Assembly (NCBI GenBank): GCA_020853075.1
Contig: JADYZS010000292.1
Span: 1-9,083, forward strand
DNA from: Anaerolineae bacterium
GTDB taxonomy: Bacteria; Chloroflexota; Anaerolineae; JADYZS01
DNA: 9,083 nt
Reading direction: 5' to 3'
Numbering within the stretch: the first letter of the stretch is position 1; each line of letters opens with the position of its first letter. This document shows positions 1-5,958 of this stretch, piece after piece. The notes below the pieces were generated by a model. It did no database searches, was not told the DNA's origin, and worked only from the letters and a program-made list of their open reading frames with translations. Position numbers and translations under genes: made by a program.

Positions 1-1077
1 CAGAGCAATTGTAATGTTCAGATATCAGAAGTACCAGGCGCCTTCTCAGATACAAATCAAGATATGCTACTAATCACGCTCACAAAGCAGCCAGACGCAC
101 CCCGACACGTCACGGTGTTTGGAACACAACTTTCACTTGTTAATATTGAAGCAACACCGAACATGAGTTGGCAGATCAACGGTGATCTCGCCAAATATTT
201 CACCGGGATTAGTGTTGGCGATAAGATGGTCGCTACATCCGGCATGACCATTGGAAACAATGAGCTCTTCCTTCGGGCAATAAGCAACTGCCAGATTGAG
301 GAGCCATATGAATTTGCCTTCACTGAGCAGAGAATCACTGTGGAACGTGAATTTTCTCGTGCACGTCTGGGAAAGATGTCTTCACATCGGTTACAGAAAG
401 TAAAGGAGCTAGAAGCGAGAGGAGCTAAGGAAAAAGCGATCGCATGGAGACGGCTGGAGACCCCAGAATGTATCAGGCTACCTCATGTCGACTACTGCTT
501 ATACAACAAGGCAAGTTCACAGATTATTTACACGGATCCTCAATGGGTCATCTTTTGGCGTGATAATGGGAAGTATGTCTACACCTATAAAAAGACAGGA
601 AATTGGTACCTTCATGGCGTTGGTGGCATGAAGTACTTCGGTCGCGAAGGTCTCACATGGTCACTAATAGCGCCAAGATTCTACGCTCGCTACCTACCTG
701 CGGGTTATATTCTCGATAGTGGCGCACCATGTGCTTTCTTGCGGCAGGGCATTGATAAGGACGAGTTGTTCTTCATTCTCGGCTGGCTGCTCACAGATTT
801 GTGCACCCGGATTCTTAAGGAAGTGCTCAACCATACAAGAAACATCCAAAGTAAAGACTTTGAACGGCTTCCCTATCCCATCTGGGTTGATGCGGAATCA
901 AAGCAGAAAGCTGTTCTTGTTATCAAGGACTTAATAGCGAGAGCAAAGGAGGGGCAGTCATTTTCGTTCAGGAGTAATGAAATTCGGGAGTTGAATGCAT
1001 TGTATATATGGCGTCATCGCCAAACAAGCGAGATTGTTAGGAGCCCAAACAGATTCCAACAGATGCCGCTGTTTTGA
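1..1077 (+). CDS. C-terminal part of an Eco57I/PglX-like N6-adenine DNA methyltransferase (target-recognition region), 5' truncated
   Basis: The reading frame is open from base 1, so the gene begins left of the window; the ATG at 64 is internal, and 358 residues are visible. No methyltransferase catalytic motif (such as NPPY) is in view, so the call rests on the C-terminal pattern. Seen here: a segment with SGMTIGNNELFL, which resembles the G-x-x-TGxNxxF segment opening the recognition domain of Eco57I/TaqI-like enzymes. Next comes GREGLTWSLIAPRFYARYLP, followed by GYILDSGAPCAFL, matching the EGxTWS...ARYxPxGxxxDxG block of PglX and type IIG enzymes. Near the end, NIQSKDFERLPYPIW matches the 'Nxxxxdixxlpip' strand. 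Such enzymes methylate adenine for restriction or BREX defence; this part would read the target site. Base composition is clearly more AT-rich than the rest of the window, suggesting horizontal acquisition. Which system it belongs to cannot be told, and a stand-alone methyltransferase is possible. Confidence 0.72.
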   Translation, partial: QSNCNVQISEVPGAFSDTNQDMLLITLTKQPDAPRHVTVFGTQLSLVNIEATPNMSWQINGDLAKYFTGISVGDKMVATSGMTIGNNELFLRAISNCQIEEPYEFAFTEQRITVEREFSRARLGKMSSHRLQKVKELEARGAKEKAIAWRRLETPECIRLPHVDYCLYNKASSQIIYTDPQWVIFWRDNGKYVYTYKKTGNWYLHGVGGMKYFGREGLTWSLIAPRFYARYLPAGYILDSGAPCAFLRQGIDKDELFFILGWLLTDLCTRILKEVLNHTRNIQSKDFERLPYPIWVDAESKQKAVLVIKDLIARAKEGQSFSFRSNEIRELNALYIWRHRQTSEIVRSPNRFQQMPLF

Positions 1078-1093
1078 CATTCAGGAAGATATA

Positions 1094-1132
1094 AGAGTAC
1101 CCCAGCGGGTTGGCGCTGGGGTACTTTGTTTG
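1094..1132 (+). terminator. Rho-independent terminator after the methyltransferase gene
   Basis: An 11-bp perfect stem, GTACCCCAGCG (1097-1107) with CGCTGGGGTAC (1114-1124), closes a 6-nt loop GGTTGG and extends by A1096-T1125. It is followed on the + strand by TTTGTTT. It starts about 17 nt after the stop codon at 1077. On the opposite strand the bases after the stem read TCTTATATCTTCC, only moderately T-rich, so it may also help to stop transcripts of the convergent ABC operon ending at 1181. Confidence 0.85.
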
Positions 1133-1151
1133 CGGATTCTACAGGGACTAA

Positions 1152-1167
1152 ACGACTGCTGAGTCGT
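1152..1167 (-). terminator. Weak candidate terminator downstream of the ABC operon
   Basis: ACGACT (1152-1157) and AGTCGT (1162-1167) form a perfect 6-bp stem with a GCTG loop on the + strand. Read on the minus strand it sits 13 bp after the stop of the second ABC gene and is followed by TTTAGTCC. The stem and T-run are short, so it may be only a partial stop, backed up by the stronger hairpin at 1097-1124. Confidence 0.4.
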
Positions 1168-1180
1168 CTATACAAGCGCT

Positions 1181-3154
1181 CTATGCTCCGGCCGGCCGGG
1201 CGATGGCCACGGCTCCCGCCGGTTCGTGGCCGTCCCCGCTGATTATCGCCATCTCCTCTTCCCGTAGGAACTGCTTCATGTAGAGGGTATAGTAGGCCCC
1301 GCGGCGCGCCAGGAGTTCCTCGTGCTTGCCGCGCTCCACGATGCGCCCCTCTTCCAGCACTATTACCTGATCGGCGTTGCGGATGGTGCTGAGCCTGTGG
1401 GCGATGACGAAGGAGGTGCGCCCTTTGAGGAGTTCGTCCAGCGCGCGCTGAATCTGCCGCTCCGTGCGGGTATCCACGCTGGAAGTCGCCTCGTCCAGAA
1501 TCAGGATGCGCGGGTTCGCCAGGGCCGCGCGGGCGATGGCGAGGAGTTGGCGCTGCCCCTGGCTCAGGCCAGTTCCCCGCTCGCCCAACATGGTGTCATA
1601 GCCGTTGGGGAGGCGCTGAATGGCGTCGTCCACCCGGGCCAGGCGGGCCGCCTCTTTCACCTCCTCGTCGGTGGCATCGGGGCGGCCAAAGCGGATATTG
1701 TTCATCACCGTATCGCTGAAGAGGAAGGTATCCTGCAAGACGATGCCGATCTGCGACCGCAGGCTGGCGCGCGTCACGTCGCGCACGTCGTAGCCGTCAA
1801 TGCACACCGCGCCGCCCACAACGTCGTAGAAGCGGGGGATCAGGTTGATGATCGTCGTCTTGCCCGCACCAGTCGGCCCCACGATGGCGACGGTCTGGCC
1901 TGGCTCGGCGACGAAACTGACGTGGTTCAACACCATCTCGCCTGGCTTGTACGCGGCCTCTACGTGGTCAAACTCTACGCGCCCGACGATAGGCGGCATG
2001 GCGAGAGCACTGGGGAGATCCTGCACGTCGGGCACGGTGTCCAGCAGGCCGAAGATGCGCTCCGCGCCGGCCACCGCGCTCTGCAAGTTAGTCCACATGA
2101 CGGAGATCTGCTGCACCGGCATGTTGAACCGCTGCACGTAGCCCAGGAAAGTTATGACCAGGCCCAGGGAGACGGCCGTGCCGAAGAGAGGTTGTTCGCG
2201 CAGGAGGGCCAGCCCGCCGACGATGGTCACAATGGCGATAGCCAGGTAGCCGAGGGCCTCCTGGGTGGGGTGCAGGGCCGCAGTGAAGGCCACCGCGCGG
2301 ACATTGGCATCGCGGTTAGCGGCGTTCGCCAGGCGGAAACTCTCAATGTTGGCCTCTTCGCGGCTAAAAGCCTGCACCTCGCGCACGCCCGCGATCCCCT
2401 CTTGCAGGTCGGCGTTCACGTTGCCGATGGCTACCCGCGTGCGGCGGAAGGCCTTGCGCGCCTGGCCGGAGAACCAGAGGGTCGCCACGACCATGAAGGG
2501 CAACACGGTCATGCTGAGGAGCGCATAGGGAATGCTCTTGCTCAACATATTGTAGAGGATCCAGACGATCAGGAGCGTCCCGCTGGTGACGTTGACCAGA
2601 ATGAAACCGATGGCCTGCTGCAAGGTGTCCATATCGTTGGTGATACGGCTCATCAGGTTGCCCGTTTCGTTCTGGGTGTGGTACTTGAGCGACAGCCGGT
2701 GTAAATGCTTGAAGACCTCTATCCGCAGGCCCTTGAGCACGTGCTGGCCCGACCAGGTCATCAGGAAAAACTGGAGCCCGCCCATCACCGAGCCTGCCAC
2801 GTAGAGGCCAACTAACAGGAGCATCAGACCACCCAACCCGCGCACGTAGTCGGCGGCGGAAGCGTCGGGGCTCAGGGGGTTGAACCAGCAATTGGTTGCC
2901 GCCGCGGCCGCGCCCGGCACCTGCACCCCCAGGCGGTTCGCCGTGGCCGGCGTCAGGAAGCAGTCCACCGTCTGCCCGATCATCTCAGGCGTGATGACCT
3001 GCGTCCAGGTGTTGCCGATGATTAAGAGCGCCACGATAACCAGCACCAACCAGTACGGCTTGAAATAGCGCACCAGCCGGGCCAGCGTGGATCTGACCTG
3101 TTTCGGCTTGCTGACTTCCTGGGCTATGAGACCGTGTGGGCCACCTCTAAACAT
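1181..3154 (-). CDS. ABC exporter half-transporter, catalytically canonical subunit of a heterodimer (TM288/BmrD-like)
   Basis: This 657-residue protein has a transmembrane domain (about 1-350) fused to an ATPase domain (about 390-630), the usual half-exporter layout. Probable membrane helices lie near 35-53, 107-131, 183-203, 209-228, 301-318 and 327-343. The ATPase shows Walker A GPTGAGKTT (426-434), Q-loop Gln474, Walker B LILDE with catalytic Glu555, D-loop SSVD (558-561) and switch His586. The signature is LSQGQ (530-534) rather than LSGGQ. In heterodimeric exporters such as TM287/288 this marks the subunit that supplies the working Walker motifs and an off-consensus signature to its partner. 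The start ATG overlaps the end of the upstream ABC gene by 8 bp and has AGGAGAG seven bases upstream, so translation is probably coupled. The loop between helices 1 and 2 is long and carries Cys65 and Cys89. The substrate cannot be read from sequence; drugs, lipids or peptides are all possible. Confidence 0.95.
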   Translation of the reverse strand: MFRGGPHGLIAQEVSKPKQVRSTLARLVRYFKPYWLVLVIVALLIIGNTWTQVITPEMIGQTVDCFLTPATANRLGVQVPGAAAAATNCWFNPLSPDASAADYVRGLGGLMLLLVGLYVAGSVMGGLQFFLMTWSGQHVLKGLRIEVFKHLHRLSLKYHTQNETGNLMSRITNDMDTLQQAIGFILVNVTSGTLLIVWILYNMLSKSIPYALLSMTVLPFMVVATLWFSGQARKAFRRTRVAIGNVNADLQEGIAGVREVQAFSREEANIESFRLANAANRDANVRAVAFTAALHPTQEALGYLAIAIVTIVGGLALLREQPLFGTAVSLGLVITFLGYVQRFNMPVQQISVMWTNLQSAVAGAERIFGLLDTVPDVQDLPSALAMPPIVGRVEFDHVEAAYKPGEMVLNHVSFVAEPGQTVAIVGPTGAGKTTIINLIPRFYDVVGGAVCIDGYDVRDVTRASLRSQIGIVLQDTFLFSDTVMNNIRFGRPDATDEEVKEAARLARVDDAIQRLPNGYDTMLGERGTGLSQGQRQLLAIARAALANPRILILDEATSSVDTRTERQIQRALDELLKGRTSFVIAHRLSTIRNADQVIVLEEGRIVERGKHEELLARRGAYYTLYMKQFLREEEMAIISGDGHEPAGAVAIARPAGA

Positions 3155-5069
3155 GGGTCATCTCTCCTGTCACTTTGGCAGACTCGGTGAGTGTAGCGTC
3201 TTCCACCAACTGAGAGTGATAGATCTCGGCGTAGATGGCGCTGTTTTCCATCAGGTCCTCGTGCCTTCCCTGCGCTGCGATCTGGCTCTTATCCAATACC
3301 AGGATCTGGTCGGCATTGCGCACGGTGCTGATGCGCTGGGCGATGACGAAACTGGTACGCCCGCGCATCAGGCCCGTGAGGGCTTGCTGAATCTGGTACT
3401 CGGTCACCGCGTCCACGCTGCTGGTGGAGTCATCCAGGATCAGGATGCGAGGATCCATCAGCAGGGCGCGGGCGATGGCAACGCGCTGCTTCTGCCCGCC
3501 GCTGAGGGTGGCTCCTCTTTCTCCTACAGGCGTGTCGTAGCCCTGCGGGAAAGACATGATGAAATCGTGGGCAGCCGCCGCTTTGGCGACGGCGATGATC
3601 TCGTCCATGCTGGCGTCGGGCCGCCCGAAGGCGATGTTATCCCGGATCGTGCCGCTGAAGAGCGTCGTATCTTGCAGCACGATGCCGATCTGCGACCGCA
3701 AGGAATCTAGCCGCACGTCGCGCACGTCGTGGCCGTCCACCAGGACGCGCCCGTCGCTTACGTCGTAGAAGCGGGGGATCAGGTTGATGATGGTGCTCTT
3801 GCCGCTGCCGGTTGCGCCCAGGAGGGCGATGGTCTGGCCCGGCTCGGCGACGAAACTGACGTTGCGCAGCACCGGCTCGCCACCGCCGAAATAGCGGAAG
3901 GTCACATTCTCCAGGGCCACGCGGCCCTTAAGGGGAGGCAGAGGCTGCGCATCTGGCTTGTCGGCCACTTCGCTCCGGGTATCCAGGATCTCAAATATCC
4001 GTTTGGCCGAGGCGCCCGCCTGGGACATCTGCGAGATGATGAACCCCAACTGGCCCAACGGGAAGAAGACAAAGATCAGGTAGAGGCTGAATTTTTGCCA
4101 TTCGCCAAAGGTCAGGGTCCCGTAGATGATTTGCCTCCCGCCGAAGTATTGGATGGCGGCCTGGCCCAGGTTAGCGATTAAGAAGATCGTCGGGAAGAGA
4201 AAGGAGAAGGTCTTGGAAACCTGGATTTGCTGGCGCATCAGGTCGTCGGCTGAACGCTCAAAGCGCGCCTGTTCCTGCGGCTCGCGGGCGAAGGCCTTGA
4301 CGACCCGGATGCCGGCCAGGTTCTCCTGCAGAATGGTGTTGAGGCGCGAGAGTCTTATCTGCACTTTCATGAACATCGGTTGGGTGATGGCTCCGAAGAT
4401 CATGAACAGGATCATCGCCACTGGCAGCACCGGGAGGATGACGACCATCAGACTCGGATTAGTCAGGAAGAGGATCAACAAAGAACTGGTCAGCAGGACG
4501 ATGGCTTGCACGATCATGAGGAGGCCCTGGCCGATGAACATGCGCACCTTCTCTACGTCATCGGTGGCGCGGATCATTAACTGGCCGGTCTGGTTGCGGT
4601 CGTGATAACTGAAGGAGAGGCGCTGCACTTTGGCGTAGAGGTCGTTGCGGAAATCAAAGGCGATGCTCTGCGACAGTTTCTCCGACATGTAACTCTGGGC
4701 GAAGGCGAAGAAGCCGCGCGCGACGGCAAAGGCGAGGATGAGGAGCCCCGCGGAGATGAGTGCCGCCTCCGCGCCCGTCTGGTAGCGGGTCAGCTGTTCG
4801 GGGCTCCAACCGAGGACTTTCAGCGCGGCGGCCTGGAACGCGGCGGGAGCCTTGCTGACCTGTTGGGCGGTGACGCCGTTGGTGATGGCGTCAATGATGT
4901 TCTGGACAAACTGTGGCACCACCAACTGGGCTCCGATGGAGATGAGCAACGACAGGTAGGCGACAAGGGTGAGATTGCGGTAGTGGCCCAGATAGCGGAT
5001 GGCGCGGCCCAGGCTGGCGAAACCGAAATCGCGACGCTGCGGCGGCGCGGCAGTAAATGAGGCTTGCAA
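3147..5069 (-). CDS. ABC exporter half-transporter, degenerate-site subunit of a heterodimer (TM287/BmrC-like)
   Basis: This 640-residue transmembrane-ATPase half-exporter has probable helices near 33-57, 102-126, 179-203, 207-228, 286-308 and 326-347, and its ATPase domain spans about 385-620. Visible motifs are Walker A GATGSGKST (418-426), Q-loop Gln466, a canonical LSGGQ signature (522-526), Walker B ILILDD (542-547) and SSVD (550-553). Asp547 replaces the catalytic Glu, and the switch residue is Gln578 (IAQR) instead of His. These two changes define the degenerate nucleotide site of heterodimeric type IV exporters, and the partner gene has the matching half. I see no cysteine in it. The start is a TTG at 5069, preceded by GGAGGAG with a four-base gap; no other in-frame start exists upstream, and the next Met is residue 128. 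It lies 28 bp after the MarR gene in the same operon, which suggests export of a compound that the repressor senses. Confidence 0.95.
   Translation of the reverse strand: MQASFTAAPPQRRDFGFASLGRAIRYLGHYRNLTLVAYLSLLISIGAQLVVPQFVQNIIDAITNGVTAQQVSKAPAAFQAAALKVLGWSPEQLTRYQTGAEAALISAGLLILAFAVARGFFAFAQSYMSEKLSQSIAFDFRNDLYAKVQRLSFSYHDRNQTGQLMIRATDDVEKVRMFIGQGLLMIVQAIVLLTSSLLILFLTNPSLMVVILPVLPVAMILFMIFGAITQPMFMKVQIRLSRLNTILQENLAGIRVVKAFAREPQEQARFERSADDLMRQQIQVSKTFSFLFPTIFLIANLGQAAIQYFGGRQIIYGTLTFGEWQKFSLYLIFVFFPLGQLGFIISQMSQAGASAKRIFEILDTRSEVADKPDAQPLPPLKGRVALENVTFRYFGGGEPVLRNVSFVAEPGQTIALLGATGSGKSTIINLIPRFYDVSDGRVLVDGHDVRDVRLDSLRSQIGIVLQDTTLFSGTIRDNIAFGRPDASMDEIIAVAKAAAAHDFIMSFPQGYDTPVGERGATLSGGQKQRVAIARALLMDPRILILDDSTSSVDAVTEYQIQQALTGLMRGRTSFVIAQRISTVRNADQILVLDKSQIAAQGRHEDLMENSAIYAEIYHSQLVEDATLTESAKVTGEMTHV
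3162..3168 (-). promoter_or_regulatory. Ribosome binding site of the second ABC gene, inside the first
   Basis: AGGAGAG on the minus strand lies seven bases before the ATG at 3154 and within the last codons of the upstream ABC gene, whose stop is at 3149-3147. It fixes the start and supports coupled synthesis of the two half-transporters in matched amounts. Confidence 0.75.
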
Positions 5070-5073
5070 GGGG

Positions 5074-5080
5074 CTCCTCC
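5074..5080 (-). promoter_or_regulatory. Ribosome binding site that decides a TTG start
   Basis: GGAGGAG on the minus strand, four bases before TTG at 5069-5067, is a near-ideal site (six bases from GGAGG to the start). A nearby ATG at 5082-5080 overlaps this site and is in another frame, leading only to a 63-codon shadow frame. The long ABC frame has no ATG or GTG upstream, so TTG is the start. Confidence 0.75.
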
Positions 5081-5097
5081 ATTTTCCTCTTTTTTAT

Positions 5098-5646
5098 CTA
5101 CGGGTGACGGTGTTCGGGCAATCCACAGCGGGCGGCTAACGACCGACTCAATTTGCCGAGAAGTTCAAGCAACTGCGCTCGCTCTGGCGGAGTCAGGTCC
5201 GCCAACAGGCTGTTCATGTACGCCACGTGCTGCGGCGCGGTAGAGCGCACAAACTCGCGCCCGGCATCTGTGAGCCGGATGCGAAAGACGCGTTTGTCCA
5301 CAGGGTCCAGGGTGCGCTGGATCAGCCCTTGCTCTTCCAGCCCCCGCAGCAGCGCGCTGATAGTGTTCTTGCTGACCTTGCGCCAATGGCTCAGATGGGT
5401 GGGCGAGAGTCCCTCGGTGTTGCCCTGCTTCTCGGCAATAAAGAGCCGCCCCAGGAGGAACAACCGCGGGCCGGAGACTTCGGTCGCGCCCTCGCCCTGG
5501 ACGACCACAGAGTCGTAGAGGTGGGCCGTCATCTTGACCAGGCGCGCCATCTCCATGCCGCTGGCATCCACGTCTGCCTGGCCGGTCAGCGCTTCCGCCA
5601 GCGCGCGTGCGGAGTGAAAAGGGGCGTTCGGTTCGGGGCGGCTCAT
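5098..5646 (-). CDS. MarR-family winged-helix transcriptional repressor
   Basis: This 182-residue protein has the MarR fold order: N-terminal dimerisation helices (about 12-72), a helix-turn-helix with recognition helix near 91-104 (VSKNTISALLRGLEEQGLI), a wing at about 114-126 (DPVDKRVFRIRLT, matching the family's DPxDxR...LT), and C-terminal dimer helices (about 127-172). MarR dimers bind short palindromes and release DNA when a ligand binds. It is the first gene of an operon with two ABC exporter genes, 28 bp before the first. A 19-bp inverted repeat covers its own -10 box, so autorepression and ligand-induced export is the simplest model. The ATG start has GAGGG nine bases upstream. The N-terminal extension before the first helix is somewhat longer than in small MarR proteins. 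The ligand is unknown; the single cysteine (Cys174) near the C-terminus gives little reason to propose a redox sensor. Confidence 0.9.
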   Translation of the reverse strand: MSRPEPNAPFHSARALAEALTGQADVDASGMEMARLVKMTAHLYDSVVVQGEGATEVSGPRLFLLGRLFIAEKQGNTEGLSPTHLSHWRKVSKNTISALLRGLEEQGLIQRTLDPVDKRVFRIRLTDAGREFVRSTAPQHVAYMNSLLADLTPPERAQLLELLGKLSRSLAARCGLPEHRHP

Positions 5647-5672
5647 AGTGTCTTGCCCTCAGAACTCGTAAT

Positions 5673-5691
5673 ACGTAGAATTATACTACGT
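5673..5691. promoter_or_regulatory. Probable MarR operator, inverted repeat centred on the -10 box
   Basis: ACGTAG (5673-5678) and CTACGT (5686-5691) are perfect inverted arms with a 7-bp spacer. The spacer contains the whole -10 hexamer (5680-5685). Length and symmetry fit MarR-family operators. A second small palindrome, CGTA-A-TACG, lies beside it at 5667-5675 and shares part of the left arm, so there may be an auxiliary half-site. Binding by this MarR protein is inferred from position. Confidence 0.7.
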
Positions 5692-5708
5692 GGAACCAAT
5701 CCTGTCAA
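5680..5708 (-). promoter_or_regulatory. Perfect-consensus sigma-70 promoter of the MarR-ABC operon
   Basis: On the minus strand TTGACA (5708-5703) and TATAAT (5685-5680) are separated by exactly 17 bases. All 12 consensus positions match. The expected transcript starts around 5673, giving a leader of under 30 nt before the ATG at 5646. Such a strong promoter fits an operon normally held off by a repressor. Confidence 0.88.
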
Positions 5709-5732
5709 ATCGGAGAAAGGAATCGTGCAGAC

Positions 5733-5761
5733 TGGACAGCACAAGCAAAAGAGAGTACACT
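5733..5761 (+). promoter_or_regulatory. Candidate promoter of the pdh operon
   Basis: TGGACA (5733-5738, five of six consensus bases) and TACACT (5756-5761, four of six) are 17 bases apart on the + strand. They lie 25 bp outside the -35 box of the divergent MarR promoter. A 9-bp palindrome ACAC-T-GTGT (5757-5765) overlaps the -10 box. The predicted start near 5768 would leave a leader of about 190 nt before the E1 alpha start codon at 5959. Confidence 0.5.
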
Positions 5762-5813
5762 GTGTGTTAAGCCTGGAACAAGGCTCTTATGCTGGGCTAT
5801 TTCATCGGTTTAA

Positions 5814-5930
5814 GGACGCCATCGGTTGGAAACCGACGGCGACCATTGGAAAGCCCGCAGGGCGCCTGTCGGCTTGCGCCGACTAGGTGCAAGCGAGGCT
5901 TGATGCTGTACAGCCGTCGGATTTATCCGA
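5814..5930 (+). promoter_or_regulatory. Structured leader of the pdh operon with several competing hairpins
   Basis: Four helices can be drawn. A: 5814-5844, TCGGTT/AACCGA with a GGA loop, extended by CGCC/GGCG and GG/CC across mismatches. B: 5853-5863, GCCC/GGGC. C: 5862-5890, GTCGGC/GCCGAC with loop TTGC, extended by GCGCCT/AGGTGC with one bulge and one G-U pair. D: 5917-5930, TCGGA/TCCGA. The loop of C (TTGC) is complementary to GCAA at 5889-5892. GCAAGC (5889-5894) can pair either with GCTTGC (5872-5877) or, in part, with GCTTG (5898-5902). CAGCC (5911-5915) could pair with GGCTG (5952-5956), which overlaps the ribosome site. No known riboswitch consensus was recognised. It could be a cis-acting RNA or a dispersed palindromic repeat that landed here. 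Confidence 0.45.
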
Positions 5931-5947
5931 TGTCTGGTTCTCATCAC

Positions 5948-5953
5948 AGGAGG
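5948..5953 (+). promoter_or_regulatory. Ribosome binding site that decides the E1 alpha start
   Basis: AGGAGG lies five bases before GTG at 5959. The longest open frame starts 72 bases earlier at GTG 5887, directly after an in-frame TAG, but that codon lies in the closing stem of a leader hairpin and has no comparable ribosome site. The shorter start is preferred. Confidence 0.8.
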
Positions 5954-5958
5954 CTGAC

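Noticed and set aside
1322..2704. A 460-codon open frame on the + strand, opposite the second ABC gene
   Set aside because: It lies wholly antisense to a gene with intact ABC motifs. Its protein is rich in His, Gly, Asp and Ala with no recognisable domain, which is typical of an open antisense frame caused by GC-rich codon bias.
3429..3434. Asp547 of the first ABC subunit as a sequencing error or sign of a dead gene
   Set aside because: It occurs together with the His to Gln change and with the matching signature change in the partner, which is the normal pattern for heterodimeric exporters.
4891..5082. A 63-codon frame starting at the ATG just upstream of the first ABC gene
   Set aside because: Its ATG overlaps the ribosome site of the TTG start, and the frame is antisense to nothing but out of frame with the conserved ABC protein, so it is a shadow frame.
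5768..5958. TPP riboswitch or T-box in front of the thiamine-dependent dehydrogenase genes
   Set aside because: I found no CTGAGA...ACCTGA thi-box pattern and no T-box AGGGTGGNACCGCG core. Only unassigned hairpins are present.
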